Origin: Gemmatimonadota bacterium
GTDB lineage: Bacteria > Gemmatimonadota > Gemmatimonadetes > Longimicrobiales > Gaopeijiaceae
NCBI GenBank assembly: GCA_021295815.1
Contig: JAGWBQ010000011.1
Coordinates: forward strand, 1 to 64,000
Reading direction: 5' to 3'
DNA length: 64,000 nt
Below the pieces are notes generated by a model. That model worked only from the letters and a program-made list of their open reading frames with translations, was not told the DNA's origin and made no database searches. A program made the translations under genes and the position numbers. Positions 52,463-61,889 of this stretch are shown piece after piece (positions within the stretch are counted from its first letter, which is position 1; the number at the start of each line of letters is the position of its first letter).

Positions 52463-53584
52463 TCAGGAAGGCCGCAGATCGAGGCCGTGCAGCACGCCCC
52501 CTTCGGTTATCCCTTCGTACCAGGCCCGCCGGGGGTCGTGTTCCAGCTCCCTGGAGGTCAGCGCCTCCGCCGCCGCGGCTTCGATATCTCCTTCCGCCTG
52601 CTCTTCCGTCGCTTTCAGCTCGTCGGCGGTCAGCCCCAGCCCCTTCAGGTGCTCCTCGTAGAGCCCGATCGGGTCGCGCTTCCCCCACGCGGTGAAGAGC
52701 GCGTCGTCGAAGGTCGCTCTGGCTTCGGCTTCGTCGTGGGTGGCGTGTCCGCCCATGCGGAAGGTGTCGGCGACGAGCACCGCCGGTCCTTCGCCCGCCC
52801 GGCAGAGATCCACCGCCTGCTTCGCCGCCGCATAGACGTCCAGAACGTTGTTGCCGTCGCATGTCCGTCTCGGCAGACCGTAGACCTCGGGCAGTGCGTT
52901 CAGGTCGCCGGCGGTGTGCTGGTCGAGACGGGTCCCGAGGGCCACCTGGTTGTTCTGGATCACGAAGACGGCGGGGACTCCGAGCGCGGCGGCCACGACG
53001 AGTCCCTCGTGAGCGGCGGCCGTACGCGCAGCCCCGTCGCCGATCCAGGTCAGCGCGACCCTGCCCCGTTTCCTGAAGGCGATGGCGGCTCCGGCCGCGA
53101 CGGTGGCACTGGTGCCCATGTGGCTGATGGGCTGGAGTACGCCCGCACCTTCCGCGCTCGTCCGGCCGATGTGGAGGTCGCGTCCGCCGGTGGGCGAGTC
53201 GGGAGTGGCGAGGTAGCCCCTGAACATGTCGGCCAGGGGCATCCCCATCATGTGCAGCGCCCCGGCGTTGCGGATCATGGGAAGGGCGAGGTCGCGCCCG
53301 GGATCGAGAGCGGCGGAGCATCCCACCGTCACAGCTTCTTCGCCCGTTCCCAGCCACGCCTTCGAAATCACACCGGTGCGCACCCAGCGCTTGAGGGCGA
53401 TGTCGTGGAGGCGGGTGAGCAGCAGATCGCGGTAGAGGCGGAGCAGATCGTCCCGGCCCAGCGCGGCGACCGTTCGGCCACGTTCCGGGTCGGCCTCGAT
53501 CCTTCGGGCGTATTCGGCGACGAGAGCGGGATCGGGCCGCCACTCGAGGTATTCACGTGGATCGAAGAGACGGCTGCGCTTCAT
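52463..53584 (-). CDS. Thiamine-diphosphate dehydrogenase E1 alpha subunit (pyruvate or branched-chain 2-oxoacid)
   Basis: Protein of 373 residues. The thiamine motif runs from IGDGAARTAAAHEGLVVA to QNNQVALGT (about 191-226). GTGEEAVTVG and the phosphorylation-loop-like region around TRLDQHTAGD are typical of E1 alpha chains, and TFRMGGHATHDEAEAR completes the family pattern. The beta chain and E2/E3 genes are not in the window, so it must pair with a distant gene. Whether the substrate is pyruvate or a branched-chain keto acid cannot be told. A TATCTT box on the minus strand ends about six bases before the ATG, so the mRNA could be nearly leaderless. Confidence 0.85.
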   Translation of the reverse strand: MKRSRLFDPREYLEWRPDPALVAEYARRIEADPERGRTVAALGRDDLLRLYRDLLLTRLHDIALKRWVRTGVISKAWLGTGEEAVTVGCSAALDPGRDLALPMIRNAGALHMMGMPLADMFRGYLATPDSPTGGRDLHIGRTSAEGAGVLQPISHMGTSATVAAGAAIAFRKRGRVALTWIGDGAARTAAAHEGLVVAAALGVPAVFVIQNNQVALGTRLDQHTAGDLNALPEVYGLPRRTCDGNNVLDVYAAAKQAVDLCRAGEGPAVLVADTFRMGGHATHDEAEARATFDDALFTAWGKRDPIGLYEEHLKGLGLTADELKATEEQAEGDIEAAAAEALTSRELEHDPRRAWYEGITEGGVLHGLDLRPS

Positions 53585-53589
53585 GGCCG

Positions 53590-53623
53590 AAAGATAGCGC
53601 AGGGCCGTCGGCAGGCTATCTTT
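53590..53623. promoter_or_regulatory. 9-bp inverted repeat in the divergent E1-alpha / ATPase promoter region
   Basis: AAAGATAGC at 53590-53598 and GCTATCTTT at 53615-53623 are exact inverse copies with 16 bases between. Each arm contains TATCTT reading outward, resembling the -10 boxes at 45352 and 63119. They could be two divergent -10 elements or an operator. No good -35 is present for either. Confidence 0.45.
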
Positions 53624-53658
53624 GGGGCCGGGCAGTCACCTACTCCGTCACCGAATCC

Positions 53659-54549
53659 ATGGTCAACGAAATCATAATCGCCGTCGCCGCACTCCTTGCC
53701 GGAGCCCTCGCCGGCCGTCTCTTCGGAAAACGCTCCGCATTGGCCAGAGGACGGGAAGAAGGCCGGACCGCCGGACATGCCGACGGACTCCTGGAAGAGC
53801 GAAACCGGAGGGAGGCGACTCTGAGGGAACTGGCGGGGTGTCTATCTCGCGGCGAACTCCCCGCCGATGGCGGAGACGACTCGGCCCTGGCGGCGATCGC
53901 CGACGCTCTCCGCGACCGTTGGACGCTTCGCGACGAGGAGCGCAGGGCCGCCTTCAAGGAAGCCGTCGCCCGGGTGAGCGGGTATCTCGATTCGCAGGTG
54001 AAGGGCGAGCTCGCGAAGGCGAACGCCGGTTCAGGCGTGAAGGAGCTGCGCGAGGTCATCAGGAAGGCCCTGGGAAATCTGGCCGATGTCAGATCCTTCC
54101 TCGAGGAGCCGAAGCCCGCCAGCGGCAGCCACGAGCTCGTCCCGATCCTGCAGGCCGTGGCGAGGGAGTTCGGGGCCGACCAGGGAGTCAGGGTGATGAT
54201 ATATCGTCCTCAGGGGACCTTGCGGGTCGCGGTCAACCCAGACACCCTAAAGGACGCCCTCTACCTGATCTTCCACAACGCCGCCCGTTTCGGCAGGACA
54301 CCTCCCATCAAGGTCGTGGCTACCTCCGAGGGCGGCAGATCGAAGATCACCGTATCCGACCGGGGCGAGGGCTTTTCGGCCGAGGCGAAGCGACGCGCCT
54401 TCGATCCCTTCTACTCGACCGCACCCGACGGGCTGGGGTTGGGCCTACCGCACGCGCGGGGCCTCGTGGAGGCCATGGGAGGCACCGTCGAGCTCGGTAA
54501 CGCCCCCGAAGGCGGAGGCGTCGTGACTCTGAGCTTCGACGGCGCCTGA
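53659..54549 (+). CDS. Histidine-kinase-like ATPase without a recognisable phospho-acceptor histidine
   Basis: Protein of 296 residues. One N-terminal membrane segment (IIIAVAALLAGALAGRLFG) is followed by an Arg/Glu-rich coiled region. The C-terminal HATPase domain has an N-box LIFHNAARF, a G1 box VSDRGEGF, and FYSTAPDGLGLGLPHARGLVEAMGG as F/G2 boxes. The helical region before it has no H-E/D-x-R-N/T dimerisation motif. It may be a degenerate sensor kinase or use a partner. No response regulator gene is adjacent. Start chosen at the ATG 53659, since upstream frame lies in the divergent promoter region. Confidence 0.75.
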   Translation: MVNEIIIAVAALLAGALAGRLFGKRSALARGREEGRTAGHADGLLEERNRREATLRELAGCLSRGELPADGGDDSALAAIADALRDRWTLRDEERRAAFKEAVARVSGYLDSQVKGELAKANAGSGVKELREVIRKALGNLADVRSFLEEPKPASGSHELVPILQAVAREFGADQGVRVMIYRPQGTLRVAVNPDTLKDALYLIFHNAARFGRTPPIKVVATSEGGRSKITVSDRGEGFSAEAKRRAFDPFYSTAPDGLGLGLPHARGLVEAMGGTVELGNAPEGGGVVTLSFDGA

Positions 54550-54575
54550 TCGCCGGCGGACCGGCTGGGCGATAG

Positions 54576-55502
<927 letters not shown>

Positions 55503-55558
55503 GTCGCCTCGGCGTGAAGATCGAGAGTGAGCGGGATTCATTGACCCGGGAGTAAACT

Positions 55559-56140
55559 ATGGAGAGAAGAAGAGCTGTCCAGCTCCTGGGCGGGGCGCTG
55601 AGCGCTCCCCTGGCGACATCCTCCGAGGCGCTGGCCGAACTCTTGACCTTCGGAGCGCGCGTTCGAGCCTCCGTGCCCGCCGACCAAGCCCCTTCCGATC
55701 TCCTTACGCCGACACGAGCGCGGGCCCTGGAGGCGATGGCCGAGATCGTGATCCCGCGGACCGACACCCCGGGTGCGGAGGCGGCCGGCGTAACCGAGTT
55801 CGTGACCGCTCTGGTCGACGGATGGCTCGACGACGCGGAACGCGAGCCCTTCCTCGCCGGCCTCGACGACGTGGACGTCCAGGCCGTCGATCGCTTCGGC
55901 GCCGTCTTCGCGGAGTGCTCCGATGAAGAGCGCTCGATCATGATCGCCGAATTCGACGACGACCTCACGCGGCGACGCTCCGAGGGTCGCGCCTCCGGCC
56001 ACTTCTTCCACGGCGTGAAGCGCTTCACCCTGACCGCGTACTTCACCTCCGAGGCGGGGCTCGCCGCCTTGGGCCACCGCATCGCGGTACGCAGGTTCGA
56101 GGGGTGCGCCCCCCTCTCCAATCCGGAGGGCTGCCCGTGA
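55559..56140 (+). CDS. Gluconate 2-dehydrogenase subunit 3 family protein, second copy
   Basis: Protein of 193 residues. ERRRAVQLLGGALSAPLA is a Tat-like signal. The core has ALEAMAEIVIPRTDTPGAEAAGVTEFVTALVDGWLDDAER and HFFHGVKRFTLTAYFTSEAG, the standard family motifs. It is shorter than the copy at 12462 and has no lipobox. GGGAG precedes the ATG. GTGA overlap with the GMC gene shows they make one complex. Confidence 0.88.
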   Translation: MERRRAVQLLGGALSAPLATSSEALAELLTFGARVRASVPADQAPSDLLTPTRARALEAMAEIVIPRTDTPGAEAAGVTEFVTALVDGWLDDAEREPFLAGLDDVDVQAVDRFGAVFAECSDEERSIMIAEFDDDLTRRRSEGRASGHFFHGVKRFTLTAYFTSEAGLAALGHRIAVRRFEGCAPLSNPEGCP

Positions 56141-57834
56141 ACATCCGCCCGAAGAGAGACGAATACGACGTGATCGTCGTGGGCTCCGGCATGTCGGGAG
56201 GCTGGGCCGCCAAGGAGCTCTGCGAGCTCGGCGCCAGCGTGCTCGTGCTTGAAGCCGGCCCCATGATCGTTCCGGAACGCGACTACGGCGAACACCTGCC
56301 GCCCCACGAGATGACCTACCGGGGCTGGAACGATCGCAAGGCTCTGGCGGCGGAACAGCCGGTCCAGCGCGACTGCTACGCCTGCGACGAGGTCGCTCGC
56401 AAATTCTTCGTCAACGACATCGAAAATCCCTACACCACCGATCCGGACAAGCCCTTCAGCTGGATTCGCGGAAGACAGGTGGGCGGTCGCTCGATCATGT
56501 GGGCGCGGCAGAGCTACCGGCTGAGCGATCTCGATTTCGAGGCGAACCTCAAGGACGGCAACGGAGTCGACTGGCCGCTGCGCTACGCGGAGCTCGCACC
56601 CTGGTACGACCATGTGGAGGCCTTCGCCGGGATCAGCGGGCGGGCCGAGGGGCTGCCGCAGTTGCCCGACGGGGTCTTCCTTCCGCCCATGGAGATGTCG
56701 TGCGTCGAGGCGCAGGTGCGGGACGGCATCGCGCGCGCCTACGGGGACGACCGACGCATGACCATCGGTCGCACGGCGGTGCTCACCGTCGATCACGAAG
56801 GGAGACGCGCCTGCCACTACTGCGGCCCGTGTCACCGGGGCTGCATCACCCGAAGCTACTTCAGCTCGATCAACGCCACCCTGCCGGCGGCCGAAGCCAC
56901 CGGTCGTCTCGTTCTGCGCCCCAACAGCGTGGTGGCCGAAGTGCTCTGGGACCCGCGTTCGAGCCGGGTGTCGGGCGTGCGGGTCGTGGACGCCGAGTCT
57001 CACGACGAGCTCGAATTCACGGGACGGACGGTCTTCCTGGCGGCATCGGCGCTCGAGTCCACTCGCCTTCTCCTCAACTCGAAGTCGTCCGACTTCCCGG
57101 ACGGCCTCGCCAACTCCAGCGGCGTGCTCGGCAAGTACCTTATGGATCACACCATGGGGGTCGGCGCGCACGCGAGCTTCGACGGGTACGAAGATCGAGT
57201 CATCCGTGGTCGTCGCCCGAACGGCATCTACATCGCCCGCTTCGCCAACGTGACCGAGCCGCGGTCGGACTTTCTGCGCGGCTACGGCTACCAGGGATCG
57301 GCATCACGCGCCGGATGGTGGCGGGGCGAGTCCATGGCCGGGTTCGGAGCGGACTTCAAGAACGAACTGCTGAGCCCGGGGCCGTGGAGCTTCGGCATCG
57401 AGGGATTCGGCGAGTGCCTTCCCCGCGAGGAGAACCACGTGCGTCTGGATCCCGAGCAGGTGGACAAGTGGGGCATACCGACCCTGCGCATCAGTTGCGC
57501 CTGGGGCGACAACGAGCGAGCCATGATGCGGCAGGCGGCGGAAGACGCGGCCGAGATGCTGGAAGCCGGCGGCGGTCGGGACATCTCCATCGACTACCAG
57601 CTGCTTCCGCCCGGCCTCACCATCCACGAGATGGGGACGGCGCGCATGGGGCGAGACCCGGCGACTTCGGTTCTGAACGCCCACAATCAGGCGTGGGACG
57701 CCCCCAACCTCTTCGTCGTCGACGGCGCCTGCATGACTTCGTCGGCCTGCCAGAATCCCTCGCTCACATACATGGCGCTGGCCGCTCGGGCGAGTCACTA
57801 CGCCGTGGACGCTTCGCGTCGGGGCGAACTCTAG
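56137..57834 (+). CDS. GMC-family FAD-dependent sugar dehydrogenase, second copy
   Basis: Protein of 565 residues. DVIVVGSGMSGGWAAKELCELG is the FAD site at about 9-30, LEAGPMIVPERDY follows, and GRQVGGRSIMWARQSYRLSD the GMC signature. The CHYCGPCHRGC segment carries four cysteines in a CxxCxxCxxxC pattern at about 225-235. The C-terminal TIHEMGTARMGRDPATSVLN and VVDGACMTSSACQNPSLTYMALAARAS complete the catalytic domain. The GTG start at 56137 overlaps the preceding stop and has GGAGGG eight bases before it; an upstream ATG at 56104 lies inside subunit 3. The paralogue at 10687 shares the CGRGC part but not the first cysteines. Confidence 0.88.
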   Translation: MNIRPKRDEYDVIVVGSGMSGGWAAKELCELGASVLVLEAGPMIVPERDYGEHLPPHEMTYRGWNDRKALAAEQPVQRDCYACDEVARKFFVNDIENPYTTDPDKPFSWIRGRQVGGRSIMWARQSYRLSDLDFEANLKDGNGVDWPLRYAELAPWYDHVEAFAGISGRAEGLPQLPDGVFLPPMEMSCVEAQVRDGIARAYGDDRRMTIGRTAVLTVDHEGRRACHYCGPCHRGCITRSYFSSINATLPAAEATGRLVLRPNSVVAEVLWDPRSSRVSGVRVVDAESHDELEFTGRTVFLAASALESTRLLLNSKSSDFPDGLANSSGVLGKYLMDHTMGVGAHASFDGYEDRVIRGRRPNGIYIARFANVTEPRSDFLRGYGYQGSASRAGWWRGESMAGFGADFKNELLSPGPWSFGIEGFGECLPREENHVRLDPEQVDKWGIPTLRISCAWGDNERAMMRQAAEDAAEMLEAGGGRDISIDYQLLPPGLTIHEMGTARMGRDPATSVLNAHNQAWDAPNLFVVDGACMTSSACQNPSLTYMALAARASHYAVDASRRGEL

Positions 57835-57930
57835 CCCGGAGTTCTCACACCCACAAGAAAGCACCGGCCTCCGAGGGGTTTTAAGTCTATGTAGCGCATG
57901 AACTTGACATGACTCGAGGCACGCCGGAAA

Positions 57931-58182
57931 GGGTGTACGCCACCGGAGGGCAAGAGCACGCTGAGCCGGCTTGAGCACGCACCTACCACCACTACTGCTT
58001 CCTGCCGCTGTACATCACCTGCGGCGGACGCCCGCCCCTTTGCCCTGCTCAGGCCCGGCAACGCCGACCCGGCCGGAGGGGTGACCGGACCGCTTGGCCG
58101 CATCCTCGCCCGGCTCCGCCAGGAGTGGCCCTGGCTGAAGGTCCTGCTCCGTGCCGATTCCGCGTATGTTCAGTCAGGTCTT
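57931..58182 (+). pseudogene. Fragment of an IS1380-like transposase
   Basis: Three pieces in two frames line up with IS1380-family transposases: GKSTLSRLEHAP (57949-57984), YHHYCFLPLYITCGG (57984-58028) in another frame, and LLRPGNADPAGGV followed by RILARLRQEWPWLKVLLRADSAY (58045-58164). The aspartate in RADS is one of the catalytic DDE residues. The first piece jumps straight to the second, so an internal stretch is deleted, and a frameshift lies near 58030-58045. No intact ends were recognised. This fragment lies in the 526-base gap between 57835 and 58360; the rest of the gap shows only a weak GC-rich hairpin followed by TTTT near 57870. Confidence 0.65.
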
Positions 58183-58360
58183 GCGCGGTTGGCGACGGCG
58201 GCCCATATTTGTTCGGTGACCGTATTCCTCATCAAGTTTAAAGGCCCTAACCATGGTCGGTATCCCGAAGCGCCCCCCGCACTTTCTTGGCGGCGATCCT
58301 CCTGCCACTCGCCACACGGAGATACGCGGTGCCATTGAGCTGATAGGGGAGGGGAGATAA

Positions 58361-58567
58361 ATGTCCGAGCGAGCCGAGGCCTGGGCCGAAAAGTTGAGCG
58401 TCGTTGGCTGGACCCTGGGGGCTACGGCGGTCACCCTCTTGATGGCGGCGTACTTCGATTATCCTTGGGTAGTGGGAATCGGGTTCCAGGTCCTCCTTAC
58501 AGCCGCAGTTGTCGGCGGCGTCCTGCTTTACGGTAAGGCGAAGGCCAGTAAAAGCGGGGACCGGTAG
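58361..58567 (+). CDS. Small two-segment membrane protein
   Basis: Protein of 68 residues with two hydrophobic segments, WTLGATAVTLLMAAYF and WVVGIGFQVLLTAAVVGGVLLY, and a basic C-terminus. A strong Shine-Dalgarno, GGGGAGGGGAG, precedes the ATG with 5-6 bases spacing, which supports translation. No family was recognised. It is adjacent to the transposase fragment and convergent with the DUF420 gene, with a copy of the intergenic repeat after it. Confidence 0.6.
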   Translation: MSERAEAWAEKLSVVGWTLGATAVTLLMAAYFDYPWVVGIGFQVLLTAAVVGGVLLYGKAKASKSGDR

Positions 58568-58602
58568 ACAAAAAAGCTGGCGTCTCTACTAGCGGCCTGC
58601 GG

Positions 58603-58640
58603 CGAAACTCGAGCGAGAGCCGAGAGCGGCTGAGCGTCGG
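58603..58640 (+). repeat. Copy of the CGAAACTCG intergenic repeat
   Basis: CGAAACTCGAGCGAGAGCCG begins a block of about 38 bases that nearly matches copy 1 at 38777 and continues with AGAGCGGCTGAGC. AGCC-GAGAGC-GGCT can form a hairpin. It lies in the 90-base gap between convergent genes. The 27-bp palindrome of copies 1 and 2 is missing. Confidence 0.55.
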
Positions 58641-58657
58641 TGGGTGAAGGCCGATCC

Positions 58658-59095
58658 CTACCGGTACCCGAACACATGGTACAGCAGGACGTAGACGACG
58701 AGCCCGGTCACCGACACGTACGCCCACACCGGCAAGGTCCAGCGCGCGAGAGCGGCGTGAGCGCGGAATCGCCGCCGCCCGACGAGAAAAAGCAGCCTCG
58801 CCACGAGGGGTACGACCACCGTCGCCAGGGCCATGTGCGAGAATAGGATTACGAGATAGACGGTCTTCGCCGCACCCTCGGCATCGACCTCGTGAGTGCC
58901 GGTCACCAGAAAGCGGGTCACATAGGAGAGCAGGAAGATCGCGGAAGAGCCTACCGCGACGACCATCGCCGTCCGATGCGCATGGAGGCGTCGCCGTCGT
59001 ACTGAGCGGTACCCGACGAACAGCGCACATGCGCTGGTCGCGTTGAGCAGGGCGTTCAGGAAGGCGAGGCCGTCGCCGAGCGTCTGCGAGTCCAT
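58658..59095 (-). CDS. DUF420 membrane protein (CtaM-like)
   Basis: Protein of 145 residues with four membrane segments. LAFLNALLNATSACALFVGY, RRRLHAHRTAMVVAV, FLLSYVTRFLVTGTH, FSHMALATVVVPLVA and WTLPVWAYVSVTGLVVYVLLYH follow the DUF420 pattern with its conserved His and Trp residues. DUF420/CtaM proteins help assemble heme-copper oxidases in Bacillus and Staphylococcus. The gene is 16 bases after ctaA, which supports this role. Start at the ATG 59095. Confidence 0.85.
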   Translation of the reverse strand: MDSQTLGDGLAFLNALLNATSACALFVGYRSVRRRRLHAHRTAMVVAVGSSAIFLLSYVTRFLVTGTHEVDAEGAAKTVYLVILFSHMALATVVVPLVARLLFLVGRRRFRAHAALARWTLPVWAYVSVTGLVVYVLLYHVFGYR

Positions 59096-59111
59096 GTTGG
59101 CCGGCTCCCTT

Positions 59112-60059
59112 TCAATTGGCGGCCCCGACGGCCCGACGGCGATTTCCAGGGCCGTCGTCCATGAGGGTGTCGAGTCGAGCGAGTCTGACCAGGCAGAGCA
59201 AGAGCAGCGCTGCCCCCAGCGTGTGCGCCGAGACCAGCTCCACGCTGAGGCGGGCAAGGACGGAGAAGATCCCGAGGAGGACCTGCGCGGCCACGAGACC
59301 GAAAGCGGTCCAGCCCCACTTCGCATCCGCCGGCGTCCTCTTCGCCACCCGCCGCGCCAGCCATGCCACAGCCACCAGCACGGCGAGCGCGAGCAGACGA
59401 TGGATGAAGTGGACGGTGACCAGAGGGTCGGCGAAGACCGGAATCACTCTCCCTTGGCAGAGAGGGAAGTCGGGACAGGCGGTGCCCGCGTCCATGTGGC
59501 GCACGAGGGCCCCGGACAGCGACTGGACGAAGACGAGTATCGCGACCCACAAGGCCGCCCGGGAAACCCGATCCGCCTGCGGGTCGTCGGCCGGTTCTTC
59601 CCCTGACGGACGTCCCGTCCACCGGCCGGTAGCCGACGCGACCACGAAGGCCAGCGCCAGGAAGACGAACGCGAGGCCGAGGTGGGTCGTCGAGACCGCG
59701 TCGGGCAAACGGTAGATGACGGTGAGGCCGCCGAAGACCGCCTGAACGAGCAGGAGCCCCAAGCCCAGCCAGCTCAGCCGTTCGATCGCGCCCCCTCCCC
59801 CCCCCTGCGAGCGTAGCGCCCAGATCGCGATTCCCCAAATGACGATCAGCCCGCCGGCGACCAACCGGTGCAGGTGCTCCCAGAACACCCCGCCGACCAT
59901 GCGCGGCATCACCTGTCCGAAGCAGAGCGGCCAATCCGGACAGGCCAGGCTCGAGCCTGTGGCATGCACGACGCTGCCGAGCGTGATCAGGCCGACGGTC
60001 CACAGAACCGCGAAGGCGTAGAGACGCCCGGCGAGCGTCCATGAAGCCGGGCCGGTCAC
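59112..60059 (-). CDS. ctaA: Heme A synthase
   Basis: Protein of 315 residues with eight membrane segments. It oxidises heme O to heme A for cytochrome oxidase. The two-fold internal repeat is visible: CPDWPLC and FWEHLHRL in the first half, CPDFPLC and VHFIHRL in the second, with STTHLG and VSAHTLG supplying the other heme histidines. The paired cysteines correspond to the redox-active loop cysteines of the family. The GTG start overlaps the acyl-CoA dehydrogenase stop as GTGA. ctaB and the oxidase subunits are not in the window. Confidence 0.93.
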   Translation of the reverse strand: MTGPASWTLAGRLYAFAVLWTVGLITLGSVVHATGSSLACPDWPLCFGQVMPRMVGGVFWEHLHRLVAGGLIVIWGIAIWALRSQGGGGGAIERLSWLGLGLLLVQAVFGGLTVIYRLPDAVSTTHLGLAFVFLALAFVVASATGRWTGRPSGEEPADDPQADRVSRAALWVAILVFVQSLSGALVRHMDAGTACPDFPLCQGRVIPVFADPLVTVHFIHRLLALAVLVAVAWLARRVAKRTPADAKWGWTAFGLVAAQVLLGIFSVLARLSVELVSAHTLGAALLLLCLVRLARLDTLMDDGPGNRRRAVGAAN

Positions 60060-61888
60060 TCAGTTCCGCCCTCTTCGAGCCACCCGAACTCTCCGGCGAG
60101 CGTCCGGCGCGCCACTTGGTTCGCGGCGAGGTCGTCGTTGTCGAAGAGCGTCGCGAAGCGGCCCTCTATGCGGGAACGCGCCCTCCGGCAGAAAATGTCC
60201 GCGAGCGCCTCCGCTCCCTTGTCGCCCCGTGCGCTCACCCGCCGCGCATGGAGCAGCGTGGCGGTCATGGCCATGAGGTCGGTGCCGTTGTCGACGAGAC
60301 GGGCGAGCACGGCCTGCCTTTCTTCGAGCCCTGCCCCGTACCGCGCCATGGCGTGGAATATCTCCCGTGCCAGCCGTGCCGAACTCGCGGAAATGAAACG
60401 GGCGTGCCCGGCCAGCGGTCCGAACCAGCGGTAACGCGGCCAGCCGTGCCATCTCAGGAAGCGGGTCGGATACCACCATGCGTACCGGGCCGCCAGCCGC
60501 GCCGCCGTTTTAAGCTTGCGCCCCGATCCCGCGCGCGGATCGAGCAGCGGCCGGGCGGCTCGGAAGTGCCAGTCGGTGGCCTCGCGGGCGATGAAGAGGT
60601 GCATGATTTCGCTCGACCCTTCGAAGATGCGGTTGATGCGCATGTCGCGGAGGGCTCTCTCGATGGGCCAGACGGTCTCGCCGCGCGCCGACAGGGAATC
60701 GGCGGTCTCGTAGCCGCGTCCGCCCCTCACCTGCATGGCGTCGTCGACGACCCGCCATCCGGTCTCGGAGGCGAAGAGCTTGGCCATGGCCGCCTCGATG
60801 CGTATGTCGAAGCTGCCCGCGTCCGCCAGCCGGGAGGTGAGCTCGAGCACGGCCTCGAGGGCGAAGGTCGAAGCCGTCACCCGGGCGATCATCTGCGAGA
60901 CGGCGTCGTGCTCTCCGACCGGTCTTCCCCACTGGACCCGCTCGTTCCCCCAGCGCCGGCACATCTCGACCGCCAGCTTGCCCGTGGTCGCGCAGGTCCC
61001 GATCAGCGAGAGCCTGCCGGTGTTCAGTGTGATCAGGGCCAGCTTGAGCCCCTTGCCTTCCTCCCAGAGCAGGTTCTCACGCGGCACCATCACGTCCGTG
61101 AAGCGCATGACTCCGTTGGAGATCGCCCGCATCCCCATGAACTCGCACTCCTGCGTGACTTCGACGCCGGGCCAGTCCGTCTCCACCATGAAGGCCGAGA
61201 TCGGGTGGTTGGGGAGGCTCGGGCCGGGCGGCGTCCGCGCCATGACGACGATGATCTCGGCGCGAGGACCGTTCGTGGTCCAGAGCTTCTCGCCGTTGAG
61301 CACCCAGTGGCGTCCGTCCTCGGAAAGCTCCGCCGAGGCGGCCATGCGCGCCGGGTCCGAACCCACGTCGGCCTCGGTGAGGGCGAAGGCGGAGAGCGCT
61401 CCCTTCGCCAGCCTGGGCAGGTAGCGCTCCTTCTGCTCGTCGGTGCCGAACTTGATGAGGGGAGCCGGTACCCCGATGCTCTGATGGGCGGAGAGGTAGG
61501 CGCTGGTGGAGGCGCAGCGCGAACCCACTATGGCGAGAGCGCGAACGTACGAGAGCTGCGAGAGCTCCAGCCCGCCGTACTTCCGCGGAATCTTGATGCC
61601 GAAGGCTCCTATCTCGGCCAGGCCGTCGAGGATCGCCTGCGGCACCTCCCCTTCCCGGTCGAAGCGATCTCCGTCGATTTCCGCGTTCGCGAATGAGCGG
61701 AGCCGGTCGAGAAACGCGGCGGCGCGACGGCGCTCCTTCGGGTCGGCGGGAGGATCCTTTCTTAAGAGGGTGGGATCGAAACGTCCATTAAAGAGCTGGG
61801 CGGCGAAACTGGGGAGGACGAGTTTCTCGTCGCGAGCGTGCTCGGCCACCGCGCGCGCCTCCGCTGCGGTCACGGCGGCTGTCTTCAC
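60056..61888 (-). CDS. Acyl-CoA dehydrogenase (long form)
   Basis: Flavoprotein of about 610 residues, longer than the usual 380 and similar in layout to very-long-chain enzymes. ACAD core: GLAEIGAFGIKIPRKYGGL, ALTEADVGSDPARM, WVLNGEKLWTTNG, FMGMRAISNGVMRF, QWGRPVGEHDAV, DDAMQVRGGRGYE and RINRIFEGSSEIMHLFIARE, whose Glu is at the catalytic base position of long-chain enzymes. The C-terminal 170 residues are an additional helical domain. It catalyses the first step of beta-oxidation. I chose the GTG at 61888; longer starts are possible. Coupled by overlap to ctaA, an odd functional mix. Confidence 0.88.
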   Translation of the reverse strand: MKTAAVTAAEARAVAEHARDEKLVLPSFAAQLFNGRFDPTLLRKDPPADPKERRRAAAFLDRLRSFANAEIDGDRFDREGEVPQAILDGLAEIGAFGIKIPRKYGGLELSQLSYVRALAIVGSRCASTSAYLSAHQSIGVPAPLIKFGTDEQKERYLPRLAKGALSAFALTEADVGSDPARMAASAELSEDGRHWVLNGEKLWTTNGPRAEIIVVMARTPPGPSLPNHPISAFMVETDWPGVEVTQECEFMGMRAISNGVMRFTDVMVPRENLLWEEGKGLKLALITLNTGRLSLIGTCATTGKLAVEMCRRWGNERVQWGRPVGEHDAVSQMIARVTASTFALEAVLELTSRLADAGSFDIRIEAAMAKLFASETGWRVVDDAMQVRGGRGYETADSLSARGETVWPIERALRDMRINRIFEGSSEIMHLFIAREATDWHFRAARPLLDPRAGSGRKLKTAARLAARYAWWYPTRFLRWHGWPRYRWFGPLAGHARFISASSARLAREIFHAMARYGAGLEERQAVLARLVDNGTDLMAMTATLLHARRVSARGDKGAEALADIFCRRARSRIEGRFATLFDNDDLAANQVARRTLAGEFGWLEEGGTE

Positions 61889-61889
61889 T

